59,027 nt of DNA from Gemmatimonadota bacterium (GTDB lineage Bacteria > Gemmatimonadota > Gemmatimonadetes > Gemmatimonadales > GWC2-71-9), in assembly GCA_003222055.1 (NCBI GenBank), contig QHUT01000057.1:1-59027 (forward strand). The letters run 5' to 3'. Position numbers and translations under genes: made by a program. The number at the start of each line of letters is the position of its first letter. Position 1 is the stretch's first letter. Below the pieces are notes generated by a model. That model had not been told where the DNA came from, did no database searches, and saw only the letters and a list, made by a program, of their open reading frames with translations. Positions 16,735 through 25,606 of this stretch are shown one piece after another.

Positions 16735-17382
16735 CTACTGGGGCCGCAACCTGAGTAGCAGCGTCAGTGCCGTGAGTTGCTCGAGGCGGCGCACGCCTCC
16801 CTCGATCGGGAAGTCGTAACGCTCCAGGGAATACTCCACGCCCAGCGTGGTCCCACGAATGCGATACTCGAGGCCGGCCGCGGCGCGGAAGGCCACGCCG
16901 GGATCCGGTAGTCCGGGGACCGAGACCACGGGTAACAGCGCGGCGCGCCCCACTCCGTGGATCGCGCCGCCGGCGAACGCGACCCGAGCCGCGGCGCCGG
17001 CGGCCACCGTGGTCCACGTCTGCCGTGCGACTCGGGTCGCGTACGCTCGGCGCGCCACCCCGGCCTGGAGCGACAGCCACGGCCCCGCAACCATGCTGCC
17101 CTCGACCCCGAGCTCCCCCACGTCGCGATCGAGCACCCCCTTCGAGCCGAACAGCGACCCGCCGAGCGCGCGCACGGCGACTGCGAGCCTGGGTCCGAAC
17201 CGCAGGGTGCCCACGCCGCCCACGACTGGACCGAGCGAGCGCTCGACGCCGAAGCCGGCGTCCACCCGGTGCTCGGCGAGGGACACGAGCGGCGCGACGG
17301 TCAGCGCACTTTGCGCGGTTGCGGGCGCGACGCCCCCCCAGATCGCGCCCGCGATCATCGCGATCATCATGGGTGCCCTCAC
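16735..17382 (-). CDS. Predicted outer-membrane beta-barrel protein
   Basis: The 215-residue protein has a signal peptide (ending GGVAPATAQ) and a body of alternating hydrophobic strands with Gly-rich turns, typical of small 8-stranded barrels. It ends LTLLLRLRPQ rather than in Phe. The GTG start at 17382 overlaps the TGA of the upstream gene (GTGA); ATG codons at 17370 and 17367 are alternatives. It is the last of four genes linked by 4-nt overlaps with the kinase, so it may be the kinase system's outer-membrane component. Confidence 0.65.
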   Translation of the reverse strand: MRAPMMIAMIAGAIWGGVAPATAQSALTVAPLVSLAEHRVDAGFGVERSLGPVVGGVGTLRFGPRLAVAVRALGGSLFGSKGVLDRDVGELGVEGSMVAGPWLSLQAGVARRAYATRVARQTWTTVAAGAAARVAFAGGAIHGVGRAALLPVVSVPGLPDPGVAFRAAAGLEYRIRGTTLGVEYSLERYDFPIEGGVRRLEQLTALTLLLRLRPQ

Positions 17383-18431
17383 GGCCCCGTGCCCTCCCCC
17401 GCCGCCGGGGAGACGAGCAACACGGTCGCCGCGATCCGGTCGGCGTTGCGCGCCCGGACGCCCGCATTCGCCGAGTCCCGCTGGGCGCGGTGGCGCGCGT
17501 TCGCCGCGACGTTCTCCGGGATCGCGCCGTGCCGCCGGTGTACCAGAAATGCCACGACGCCCGTGACCGCCGCGGTCGCCGCGACGACGTCCGCGCCTCC
17601 CCGCTCACTCCCATGGAGGCTCCCGTTGGCCGCTCCGGCGATGAGCAGCGCCGCCGCGGCCACGCCCACGCCCTTGGCGACGTCGCGTCGCGCCGCCTCG
17701 GGCGAAATCCACTCGGGGAGCAGCTGATGTTGATCGAGATCGGGAACGGTGTCCTCGAGCGCGGCGACCTCGTGCCGCACGTCGAAGTACACTCGGGCGG
17801 AGTCCGCTGCGCCGGACACCCGGCTGCGCCCCACCACCGCCAGCGTGTAACGTCCCGGCGGAGCGAGTCGCCGATTGGCGAGCAGGCCGTCCCAGGCGAT
17901 CTCGCGCACGCCGTCCATCGTGCCCTGGAAGAGCACGAGGGGCGAGGCGGCGCCGACGGCGACTAATTTCACGTCCACGAGCGCGGCATGGGTGGCCACG
18001 ACCGTGAAGGTGACTCGGGCCGTGCGCGGGTCCACCCGGGCGGGCTTGACGGAGCGAACGGCGACGGCGAGCGTGCGGTGCCGGGCTTCGTCAAACGTCG
18101 CCAGCTGGGCGGGAGTGAACAGGCTCGGGTCGAGCTCGGTGAAGGGATCGCGCTCGATCGCCGCCCGGAAGTACAGCACGGCGGAATCGCGTTTCCCTGC
18201 GAGCGCCAGACACGCGCCCAGATACTTGTACGCGTCCACCCGCTGGTCCGGCGTCACCTCGAACGGCCAGTTGGGAGAGACGATCTGGCGCAAGAGCGGC
18301 AGCGCCCGCTCGACGTCGAGGCGCTCGTAGAACTGGTGTGCCTGCGCCAGCAGCTCCCCCGTGCTGCCCTGCGCGGCGAGCGCGGGAGCCACGCCGACCA
18401 CGAGGGCTGCCGCCCACACGAGCCGCCTCAT
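17379..18431 (-). CDS. Secreted TPR-like protein of the kinase operon
   Basis: The 350-residue protein has a signal peptide (cleavage near APALAAQ) and a TPR-like helical region (about 25-115, with AYKYLGACLALAGKRDSAVLYFRAAIERDP). A beta domain follows (120-225), then a hydrophobic segment (VGVAAAALLIAGAAN, and VVAATAAVTGVVAFLV). Its ATG overlaps the kinase stop codon (ATGA). An envelope-localised partner or target of the kinase is likely; enzymatic function is not apparent. Confidence 0.65.
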   Translation of the reverse strand: MRRLVWAAALVVGVAPALAAQGSTGELLAQAHQFYERLDVERALPLLRQIVSPNWPFEVTPDQRVDAYKYLGACLALAGKRDSAVLYFRAAIERDPFTELDPSLFTPAQLATFDEARHRTLAVAVRSVKPARVDPRTARVTFTVVATHAALVDVKLVAVGAASPLVLFQGTMDGVREIAWDGLLANRRLAPPGRYTLAVVGRSRVSGAADSARVYFDVRHEVAALEDTVPDLDQHQLLPEWISPEAARRDVAKGVGVAAAALLIAGAANGSLHGSERGGADVVAATAAVTGVVAFLVHRRHGAIPENVAANARHRAQRDSANAGVRARNADRIAATVLLVSPAAGEGTGP

Positions 18432-19942
18432 CCCGCGCCGCGGCCGCGCAGCGTGACGCGCCCGAGCGACAGCGTGCCGCCGGCCTCGATCACCACCGTC
18501 GTATCGAACGTCTCGTAGCCCCGAGCACGAACCTCGAGGCGGCGGGGGCCGGGGGCGATCGGCACATCATCGAACACGCTGCCGACGCCGACCCGACGGC
18601 CGTCGATCAAGATCTCGGCATTGGGCGGCGTCGTGAGCAGCCGGAGTCTGCCGGTCGGGGGCCCCGTGCGGCGGACCGCTGGGCGAGACGGCAGCCCAGG
18701 GGCTGGACGGCGTGACACCGAGTCGAGTGACGCGCTGACGGCGGGTGCGGGCAAGCGCGACGGTCGGCCCAGCAGCCACACGGCGCCGAGGGTCACGAGG
18801 CCCACCGCCGCGATTCCGGCCCAGCGCACCGGCGCGGGGAGGCGGCGGGGCCGGGTGGGGGCCGCAGGGCGGGCCTCCATCGCGAGCGTCGGCATGTCGG
18901 CGAGCGGCGGCAGCGCGCGGATCGCGATCTTGCGGACGGCGCGACCCCCGACGAGGTCTTGCAAGATCCGCTCGCTCTCCTGGCGGTCATGCTCGCTGAA
19001 CGCCGCCGCCTCGATCGCCGTGAGCATCTCGCGCGTCGTCTTGAACCGTCGCTCGGGGTCTTTGTTCAAGGCGCGACGCACCACGTCGTTCAGCGGCCCG
19101 GGCACGTCGTCACGGACCACCGCGATGTCGGGAACCGGCGTGAAGAAATGATGGTGCATCACGCCGGCGAGGGTGTCCGCGTGGAACGGCACCGAGCCGG
19201 TGAGCATCTGGAAGGCCACGATCCCGAGGGAGTACTGGTCGCTCTGCGGCCCGGCGCGCCGCCCGGCGCATTGCTCGGGGCTCATGAACGCCGGCGTCCC
19301 GATCACCGTGCCGTCGGCCGTCAGCGTGACGTCCGACGAGCGCAGCGCGACGCCGAAGTCGGACGCCATCACGCGTCCATCCGAGTCCACGAGGATGTTC
19401 GCGCCCTTGACGTCGCGGTGCACGATGCCGCACGCGTGGGCGTACGCGAGCGCGCGGGCCGCTGCGCGCAGCACGTACAACGTCACGGGCACGGGCAGCG
19501 CGCCCTGTTCCTGGAGGATGGCGTCGAGCGATTTCCCCTCGACGAACTTCATGACGATGAACAGGATCCCGCCGAACTGGCCCACCCGGTACACGGGGAT
19601 GATGTTCGGATGATCGATCTCGGCCACCATGCGCGCCTCGCGCTTGAAGCGCTCCACGGCGCGGGCCGTGAGCCCGAGCTCGGGCGGCAGCACCTTGAGG
19701 GCCACCACACGCCGCAGCCCCACCTCGATCGCCTTGAACACGACCGCCATCCCGCCGCGCGCCAGCTCGTGCTCGACCTCGTATTCCCCGGCGAGCACCA
19801 TCTGGAGGCGGTGCAGCAGGTCGTCGCCGCCCGGGGCCGGCAGCGTGACCGTCGCGTCATCCGGATCGCCCACGAGCGTGCCACAGTGCCCGCAGAACCG
19901 GGCCGGCGGCGGGACGTCCGCCCCGCACTGGAAGCACTTCAC
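18428..19942 (-). CDS. Zinc-ribbon Ser/Thr protein kinase with extracytoplasmic PEGA domain
   Basis: The 504-residue kinase starts with a zinc ribbon (Cys3, Cys6, Cys17, Cys20). A Hanks-type kinase domain follows: glycine loop ELARGGMAVVF, Lys83 in VALKVL, HRDVKGANIL with Asp177, DFG at 195-197, and SPEQ. After a low-complexity linker there is one membrane helix (about 378-398) and a C-terminal PEGA beta domain (about 436-500) outside the membrane. All catalytic residues are present. The GTG start overlaps the stop of the upstream lipoprotein (GTGA). The topology suggests that an envelope signal sensed by PEGA controls cytoplasmic phosphorylation. Confidence 0.92.
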   Translation of the reverse strand: MKCFQCGADVPPPARFCGHCGTLVGDPDDATVTLPAPGGDDLLHRLQMVLAGEYEVEHELARGGMAVVFKAIEVGLRRVVALKVLPPELGLTARAVERFKREARMVAEIDHPNIIPVYRVGQFGGILFIVMKFVEGKSLDAILQEQGALPVPVTLYVLRAAARALAYAHACGIVHRDVKGANILVDSDGRVMASDFGVALRSSDVTLTADGTVIGTPAFMSPEQCAGRRAGPQSDQYSLGIVAFQMLTGSVPFHADTLAGVMHHHFFTPVPDIAVVRDDVPGPLNDVVRRALNKDPERRFKTTREMLTAIEAAAFSEHDRQESERILQDLVGGRAVRKIAIRALPPLADMPTLAMEARPAAPTRPRRLPAPVRWAGIAAVGLVTLGAVWLLGRPSRLPAPAVSASLDSVSRRPAPGLPSRPAVRRTGPPTGRLRLLTTPPNAEILIDGRRVGVGSVFDDVPIAPGPRRLEVRARGYETFDTTVVIEAGGTLSLGRVTLRGRGAG

Positions 19943-20313
19943 GGACGAACCTTGATCGACTGGGCCAGGGTGGGCGCGCTATCGGTGACAATGGAGCTCT
20001 CGAGCCGAATCATGAGCGTAGCGGCGCCGATGGACTTGGCGGCGAGCGAGTCTCGTCCGGCGGTGAGATCGAAGACGCTTGGGTCCGACGACCACATCGT
20101 CAGGCGAGGCCGCTCGAGCGGCGTGCCGCCGGCCTCGACCGCGACGCTGAACGGCACGGTGCTGTCACGGTGGAGGACCGAGTCCCCCACATAGATGATC
20201 GTCACCGACTCGGGGCCGGCAGGGCGAAACACGTCCGCGAACCCGCAAGCCAACGCGGCCATCGCGCCCACCACCGTCCACGCGAGCCGCACGCTGAGGC
20301 GGGTTGGCAGCAT
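19939..20313 (-). CDS. Small Ig-like lipoprotein leading the kinase operon
   Basis: The 124-residue protein has a lipobox (ALAC, about residue 21) and a Big_2-like beta fold (IIYVGDSVLHRDSTVPFSV, RLTMWSSDPSVFDL, AATLMIRLES). It is the first of four genes joined by 4-nt overlaps. A surface sensor or ligand for the PEGA kinase is a reasonable hypothesis. The ATG at 20313 is preferred; a GTG two codons upstream is possible. The 186-nt gap to the divergent M20 peptidase gene must hold the operon promoter. Confidence 0.65.
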   Translation of the reverse strand: MLPTRLSVRLAWTVVGAMAALACGFADVFRPAGPESVTIIYVGDSVLHRDSTVPFSVAVEAGGTPLERPRLTMWSSDPSVFDLTAGRDSLAAKSIGAATLMIRLESSIVTDSAPTLAQSIKVRP

Positions 20314-20499
20314 GATCACGACATCCCAGGTAAGGCCGGCCTACAAGATGGGAACGACGACCCAGATAGCAATACAGGCGCTCGGCGGCCCGCCCGGTAA
20401 CCAGTTGCGCGCCCGTCGGTTGAGCCCATTGCCACCGACGCGGACGTCCGTAAACTTCCTGCCGGCCCCGCAACACCACTCCGGCTCAGCAGAGGTCAG

Positions 20500-21948
20500 A
20501 TGCGCTTTGCTCCATCGCCCCCGGTCGTCGTCGCCCTCGTCGCCTTGGCCGCGCCGCTTGCCGCTCAAGAAACCCCCACCGAGCGCAGCGCCGCGGCGGA
20601 CGTCGTCCGCCGCATGAACACCCTGGAGCGCTCGCTCGCGCTGCCGCCACTCGTGGCTCGGCTCACCGGCGCCCGCGATCCGCGTCGGGATGGCGTGGTG
20701 GCCCGGGCCAAGGAGCTGATGGACAAGGAGCTCCTCGCCATGGCCGACGACATCACCCACCATCCCGAGACGGGCTACAAGGAAGAGCGCTCGGTGAAGA
20801 TCCTCACCGACTATCTCCAGGCGCACGACTTCGACGTGACGACCGGAGTGGCGGGCCTGAAGACCGCCTTCGTCGCGCGCTACAAGAAAGGGACGCCGGG
20901 CCCGAATCTCGGCGTCATTCTCGAGTACGACGCGCTGCGCGGCACGACGCGCGACTTCCACGGCGACCAGCACAGCGCCCAGGGTCCCGTCGGCATGGCC
21001 GCGGCGCTCGCGGTCGCGGAGTTCCTGACGGCGTCGAAGACGCCGGGCACGGTCACCCTTTACGGCACCCCCGCCGAGGAGATCGGCTCGCCCGAAGCGA
21101 AGACCACGATGTACCAGGCCGGCGTGTTCAAGGGCGCGGACGTGCTGGTCCGCTCGCATTCGTCCACCGCGACGCAGGCGCCGGGTCCGGGGTTCGGGAG
21201 CTGCTGCATGAACATCGACGTGGTGCGCTACATCTTTTCGGGCGCGCCGGCGCATCAGCTGCAGGCGTGGGACGGGCGCGATGCGCTCACCGGCGTGATC
21301 GAGCTGTTCAATCACATCGACGCCATCCGGAGGACCCTGCGACCGGAGACGCGGATTCAGGGCATCATCACCGAAGGCGGCAAGGCGCCGAACGTGGTGC
21401 CCGATCGCGCGGTCGCCGAGTTCTGGCTGCGCTACCCGGACCAGGTATATCTCGCGCAGGTGCTCGAGCGCGTGAACGACGCGGCCCGCGCCGCCGCCCT
21501 CGCCACGGGGACCAAGGTCCGCATCGAGGCCGACTCCGAATCGCGCGACGGCATCTCGGTCGCGGCCCTGAACGACGTCGCCTTCACCTACCTGAAGAAG
21601 CTCGGCGCGACCAAGGTCGAGGACGAGCCGGGACGCCCCCTCCCCTACGAGGAAACCGGCACGGTCGCGACGCAGATTCCGGGCGTCGGCGTGACCGCCC
21701 ACAGCTCGAACGGCGGATACCACACGTTCGAGATGGAAGCCGACGCCCTGGGTCCCGTGGGGCATCACGGCTTCGTGCTCGACGCCCAGGCGATGGCCGC
21801 GGTGCTGTACCACTTCGCCACCGACACCCCGTATCGGACCACAGTGCAGCGGGAGTTCGAAGGCCTCAAGGCCCTGTACGATGAATACCTCGCGGCGCTC
21901 CGGAGCGCGTATCCCCTCCCGACGGTACCCGAGCCGGGCGGCAACTGA
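20500..21948 (+). CDS. Secreted M20-family amidohydrolase (AbgB-like)
   Basis: The 482-residue protein has a signal peptide (ending APLAAQ) and the fold of the M20 amidohydrolases related to p-aminobenzoyl-glutamate hydrolase subunit B. Motifs are HHPETGYKE, GVILEYDALRG, GTPAEEIGSPEAK (catalytic Glu pair), RSHSSTATQ and ITEGGKAPNVVPD. The first metal-site block reads GDQHSAQG instead of the usual GHN-type sequence, so metal binding may differ. A periplasmic peptide or amide hydrolase is expected. The S9 peptidase gene begins 2 nt after its stop, so the two are co-transcribed. Confidence 0.85.
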   Translation: MRFAPSPPVVVALVALAAPLAAQETPTERSAAADVVRRMNTLERSLALPPLVARLTGARDPRRDGVVARAKELMDKELLAMADDITHHPETGYKEERSVKILTDYLQAHDFDVTTGVAGLKTAFVARYKKGTPGPNLGVILEYDALRGTTRDFHGDQHSAQGPVGMAAALAVAEFLTASKTPGTVTLYGTPAEEIGSPEAKTTMYQAGVFKGADVLVRSHSSTATQAPGPGFGSCCMNIDVVRYIFSGAPAHQLQAWDGRDALTGVIELFNHIDAIRRTLRPETRIQGIITEGGKAPNVVPDRAVAEFWLRYPDQVYLAQVLERVNDAARAAALATGTKVRIEADSESRDGISVAALNDVAFTYLKKLGATKVEDEPGRPLPYEETGTVATQIPGVGVTAHSSNGGYHTFEMEADALGPVGHHGFVLDAQAMAAVLYHFATDTPYRTTVQREFEGLKALYDEYLAALRSAYPLPTVPEPGGN

Positions 21949-21950
21949 TC

Positions 21951-24044
21951 ATGGGCCCCTCGCTCGCGGCCTCGGTCGCCGTGCTGCTGTGCGTGCCCCG
22001 GCTCGCAGCGCAGCAGCGCGCCATCACCGACAGCGACCTGTTCGCGTTCCACTGGGTAGCGAGCCCGCAGATCGCGCCCGACGGGCGCCAGGCCGCCTAC
22101 GTGCTGGTCACGGTGAACGCCAAGCACGACGGGTACGACACGAGCCTGTGGCTCGTCGCGACCGACGGCGTCTCGCCGCCCCGCCGGATCACGAGCGGCC
22201 CGCACGACGGCGCCCCGCGCTGGTCGCCCGACGGCTCGACGCTCGCCTTCCTGCGTCCCACGGACGGTCACACACAGCTCTACCTCCTGTCCCTGACGGG
22301 CGGCGAAGCGCAGCAGCTCACCGACCTGCCCAAGGGTGCGGGGCCGGCGGCCTGGTCGCCCGACGGCAAGACCATCGCGTTCACCAGCACGACCGCGCCG
22401 GAAGACCTCGCCAAGTCGGACAAGAAGGACGAGCCCAAGAGCGACGTCCGGGTCATCACCGAGGCCGAGTTCCGCGCCGACGACGAGGGATACGTGGACC
22501 CCGGCGAGCGCGGGCACATCTGGACGGTGCCGGCCGTCATGCCCGGCGACCAGCCGGCGAAGGCGCGCCAGGTGACGTCCGGCGCGTTCGACGAGAACGC
22601 CCCGCAGTGGAGCCGCGACGGCGCGCGCATCTATTTCGCCTCGGACCGCGTGCCCGAGTCGTACTACTACCCGCCCGACAACAACGTCTATGCGGTGCCG
22701 GCGGGCGGCGGGACGCTCGACACGGTGGTGGACATCGACGGTCCCGTGTTCGGCCCGGCCCTCGCGCCCGACGGCAAGGCGGTGGCGTTCCGTGGCTGGG
22801 TCAATCCGCGGGCGACGCGTTCGTACAATCAATCCGACCTGTTCGTGTGGCGCGACCGTCAGGTAAAAAACCTCACCGCCGATTACGACTTCGACATGGG
22901 TGGCGCCGTGCTGGGCGACCAGGCGCCGCCGCGCGGCGGCGAGGGGTCGAGCCCGAACGTCTGGACGGCGGACGGCCGCGCCGTGATCGTGGCCACGACC
23001 GAGCACGGGCGCTCGAACCTGGTGCGGTTCGACGCGCAGACCGGCGCGCGGGAGCCGTTGACCACCGGGGATCACGCGGTTCTGGCCTACACCGCCACGC
23101 CCGACGCGCGCACCTTCGCCCTCACGATCGGCGACCCGGTGCACCTCCCGGACGTCTACGTCCTGGACGCGTCGACCAAGCGGTTGCGGCAACTGACGCA
23201 CGTGAACGATTCTCTGTTCGCGAAGCTCCAGGTCGTGACGCCCGAGGATTTCTGGTACCCGAGCTTCGACGGCCGCAAGATCGAGACGTGGATCCTGAAG
23301 CCGGTGGGCTTCACACCCGGCAAGAAGTACCCGCTGATCCTCGACATCCACGGCGGGCCGCACACGGCGTACGGATACATCTTTTTTCACGAGATGCAGT
23401 GGATGGCCGCCAAGGGGTATGTGGTGCTCTATCCCAACCCCCGGGGCAGCACCACGTACGGGCAGGAGTTCGGCAACATCATCCAGTACAAGTACCCCGG
23501 CGACGACTATCGCGACTTGATGATCGCGGTGGATTCTCTGATCCGTCGCGGGTACGTGGATTCGACCAAGCTGGGGGTCACGGGCGGATCGGGCGGCGGA
23601 TTGCTCACCGACTGGGCGGTGGGGCATACTCACCGGTTCGCCGCCGCCGTGTCGCAGCGCGACGTGGCCGACTGGCTGGGGTTCTGGTACACGGCCGACT
23701 TCACGCTCTTCCGGCCGTCGTGGTTCCGCTCCACGCCGTTCCGCGATCCCCAGGAGTTCCTCGCCCGCTCGCCCGTGCGCTACGCGGACAGCGTCACGAC
23801 GCCGATCATGTTCATCCTGGGCGAGGAGGATCTGCGCGCGCCGCCCAACCAGGGGGGCGAGGCGATGTTTCGCGCCCTCAAGTACCTGCGCAAGACGACT
23901 GTGATGGTCCGCTTTCCGGGCGAGTCGCACGAGCTGTCGCGCTCCGGCAAGCCGCTGCACCGCGTGGAGCGACTGCAGCACATTCTGAACTGGTTCGACA
24001 AGTACCTGCAGGGGAAGCCGATCACGCGGTACGACGTGCGATGA
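21951..24044 (+). CDS. Secreted S9 prolyl-oligopeptidase-type peptidase
   Basis: The 697-residue protein has a signal peptide (ending VPRLAAQQ), a WD40-like beta-propeller (repeats such as [28 protein letters not shown] and APQWSRDGARIYFA) and a C-terminal alpha/beta hydrolase domain. The nucleophile is Ser in GVTGGSGGG, Asp is in GEEDLRAP and His in PGESHELS, matching dipeptidyl/acylaminoacyl peptidases of family S9. It should trim oligopeptides outside the cytoplasm. Together with the M20 enzyme it forms a peptide-scavenging operon, closed by a strong terminator at 24051-24084. Confidence 0.92.
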   Translation: MGPSLAASVAVLLCVPRLAAQQRAITDSDLFAFHWVASPQIAPDGRQAAYVLVTVNAKHDGYDTSLWLVATDGVSPPRRITSGPHDGAPRWSPDGSTLAFLRPTDGHTQLYLLSLTGGEAQQLTDLPKGAGPAAWSPDGKTIAFTSTTAPEDLAKSDKKDEPKSDVRVITEAEFRADDEGYVDPGERGHIWTVPAVMPGDQPAKARQVTSGAFDENAPQWSRDGARIYFASDRVPESYYYPPDNNVYAVPAGGGTLDTVVDIDGPVFGPALAPDGKAVAFRGWVNPRATRSYNQSDLFVWRDRQVKNLTADYDFDMGGAVLGDQAPPRGGEGSSPNVWTADGRAVIVATTEHGRSNLVRFDAQTGAREPLTTGDHAVLAYTATPDARTFALTIGDPVHLPDVYVLDASTKRLRQLTHVNDSLFAKLQVVTPEDFWYPSFDGRKIETWILKPVGFTPGKKYPLILDIHGGPHTAYGYIFFHEMQWMAAKGYVVLYPNPRGSTTYGQEFGNIIQYKYPGDDYRDLMIAVDSLIRRGYVDSTKLGVTGGSGGGLLTDWAVGHTHRFAAAVSQRDVADWLGFWYTADFTLFRPSWFRSTPFRDPQEFLARSPVRYADSVTTPIMFILGEEDLRAPPNQGGEAMFRALKYLRKTTVMVRFPGESHELSRSGKPLHRVERLQHILNWFDKYLQGKPITRYDVR

Positions 24045-24050
24045 CGCGGT

Positions 24051-24084
24051 CGGTCGGCGCCCCAGCACCGCGGGGCGCCGACCG
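24051..24084. terminator. Bidirectional terminator
   Basis: A perfect 13-bp stem (24051-24063 with 24072-24084) and 8-nt loop lies between two convergent genes. A short T-run (24094-24097) follows on the plus strand and overlaps the stop codon of the minus-strand gene. Confidence 0.8.
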
Positions 24085-24095
24085 CTTCTCGTGTT

Positions 24096-24740
24096 TTAGT
24101 TCGGGTAGAACCGCACCTGCAGCAGCCTCAGCCCGTTGTTGTCGTACTGCCAGAGGAAGTCCTGCAGGCAGGGAGCGAACAGGCTTACGGTCGGCGTGCC
24201 GCACGCCAGCTCGGCCGCGCTCCCCGGTACGAGGCTGATGGTCGTGAGCGCGCTGGTCACGTCGCGGAAGCTGCTCTTGCCTTTCCCGCGCACGAAGACC
24301 TCGTTGTCGGTCGAGCACAGGATCGTGGACGTGAAGGTGGTGGGATCGATGAACGTCGCGCAGGTGGCGACTTTGGACTGCCCGCCCGGGGTGCCGAGCG
24401 CTCGTGCCCAGACGGTGTAGCTGCCCGGGACGGGGAGGGCGAAGGAGGCTTCGCCGTCCGTCCCGTTCTTGTCGAGCACTGTGAATTCGCTGTCGGCCGC
24501 CTGACTGAGCAGAATCTTCGTCGTCACGGCGTCGCTTCCGGTTCCGAGACCCACGAAGATGACGTCGCCGCCCCCCTTAGCCATGTTGGGATTCTTGTCA
24601 TGGGGGACCCCGATGATGTTGAGGTTGAAATGCGATCCGCTGGGCGCGCCATTGCCCGTCGAGGTCTTCTGCGCGGCAGCCGCGACCGTCGCGGTCATCG
24701 CGGCCAGCACCGTGGCAGCGACGTGGAATGTGAAACGCAT
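24096..24740 (-). CDS. Secreted protein of unknown function
   Basis: The 214-residue protein has a signal peptide (cleavage near VAAAAQK, about 23), the segment HFNLNIIGVPHDKNPNM, and a beta-rich body with paired Cys residues. Similar 'NLNIIGV' secreted proteins occur in Acidobacteriota and Gemmatimonadota, but I know of no assigned function. The ATG at 24740 follows AAGGAGG at unusually short spacing (3 nt). Confidence 0.7.
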   Translation of the reverse strand: MRFTFHVAATVLAAMTATVAAAAQKTSTGNGAPSGSHFNLNIIGVPHDKNPNMAKGGGDVIFVGLGTGSDAVTTKILLSQAADSEFTVLDKNGTDGEASFALPVPGSYTVWARALGTPGGQSKVATCATFIDPTTFTSTILCSTDNEVFVRGKGKSSFRDVTSALTTISLVPGSAAELACGTPTVSLFAPCLQDFLWQYDNNGLRLLQVRFYPN

Positions 24741-24786
24741 GGTCCTCCTTCGCGTGGGTTATGCCTGCTCGGATCCCGAGAAACAC

Positions 24787-24929
24787 CAAGCCCCGTGGGC
24801 CACCTCGCGGGCGCCACGGGGCTTGCTCGAAGCGTGCTGTCTCTCGGTTCCGCCCCACGATGGGCCCGTGGCGCGCGGCGCGGCGTGACGCACCGCACCC
24901 CCGGCGTGGCCGACGGCCGACCCACGCCG
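24787..24929. other. Structured divergent intergenic region
   Basis: The 234-nt gap between the divergent secreted-protein and DUF421 genes contains two strong hairpins: a perfect 12-bp stem (24787-24798 with 24814-24825) and an 8-bp stem (24902-24909 with 24922-24929). The first would lie in the 5' leader of the secreted-protein mRNA. No known riboswitch consensus is recognisable. Confidence 0.45.
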
Positions 24930-24974
24930 CGGGTCACTAGGCACCCATGACGAGGGCTCGTAGCTTACGGGACC

Positions 24975-25496
24975 GTGACCGCCTCTTGGCACACGCTGCT
25001 CGACGTCGCGCTGCGGACGTCCGTCGTCTACTTCTTCGTGCTCATCGGGCTGCGATTCGGCGGCACGCGGACCCTCGGGCAGATGAGCGTGTTCGATTTC
25101 GTGCTGCTCCTCATCATTTCGAACGCGGTCCAAAACGCCATGGTCGGCCCCGATACCAGCCTCGTGGGCGGACTCGTGGCCGCCGCGGTGCTCATGACCT
25201 GGCACTGGCTGATCAACACGGCCCGGCTCCGGAGCCGCCGGCTCGCCAAGCTGATCGCGGGCGAGGGGATCATGCTCATCTACCACGGCAAGATCCTCGA
25301 CGAACACTGCCATCGCGCCGGCGTCACGCGCGACGAGCTGCTGCAGGCGCTCCGGGAGCACGGCGTGGCGCGGGCCGATGACGTGCTGTTCGCGGTGCTC
25401 GAGCCCGATGGCGCGATCAGTGTGGTGCGAGACGACGACATCAGGCCGGGCGAGCGGCCGCATCACCGGATCAAGAGCTTGAGGCGGAACCCGTGA
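24975..25496 (+). CDS. DUF421 (YetF/YcaP-type) inner-membrane protein
   Basis: The 173-residue protein has three N-terminal membrane helices (about 13-29, 40-57 and 63-79) and the family's soluble C-terminal part, including the conserved GEGIMLIYHGKI and DELLQALREHGV segments and VLFAVLEPDGAISVV. Family members are poorly understood membrane proteins linked to stress or sporulation in other phyla. The GTG start at 24975 is forced by the first helix. A heptamer hairpin element begins 4 nt after the stop. Confidence 0.85.
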   Translation: MTASWHTLLDVALRTSVVYFFVLIGLRFGGTRTLGQMSVFDFVLLLIISNAVQNAMVGPDTSLVGGLVAAAVLMTWHWLINTARLRSRRLAKLIAGEGIMLIYHGKILDEHCHRAGVTRDELLQALREHGVARADDVLFAVLEPDGAISVVRDDDIRPGERPHHRIKSLRRNP

Positions 25497-25500
25497 GACG

Positions 25501-25583
25501 GTGCGCAGTCCGCGGTGCGCGGTTGCGTCCGAGTGCAGCGAATTTCCACGCAGTGGGGCTACCGCGCACCGCGCACCGCGCAC
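25501..25583. repeat. Heptamer hairpin element A
   Basis: The left arm 25501-25523 (units related to GCGCGGT) and right arm 25561-25583 (ACCGCGC repeated) are reverse complements over 23 nt apart from one 4-nt block. They enclose a 37-nt loop that does not share the repeat. The element fills the DUF421-tig gap. Its arm sequence is nearly the same as that of the element inside engB (28964-29049). Confidence 0.85.
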
Positions 25584-25606
25584 GCGCTAGTTAGATTTAC
25601 TGCCAC

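Noticed and set aside
21765-24068. Long minus-strand ORF of 767 codons opposite the S9 peptidase
   Set aside because: No recognisable motif and no ribosome binding site; the plus-strand peptidase is unambiguous.
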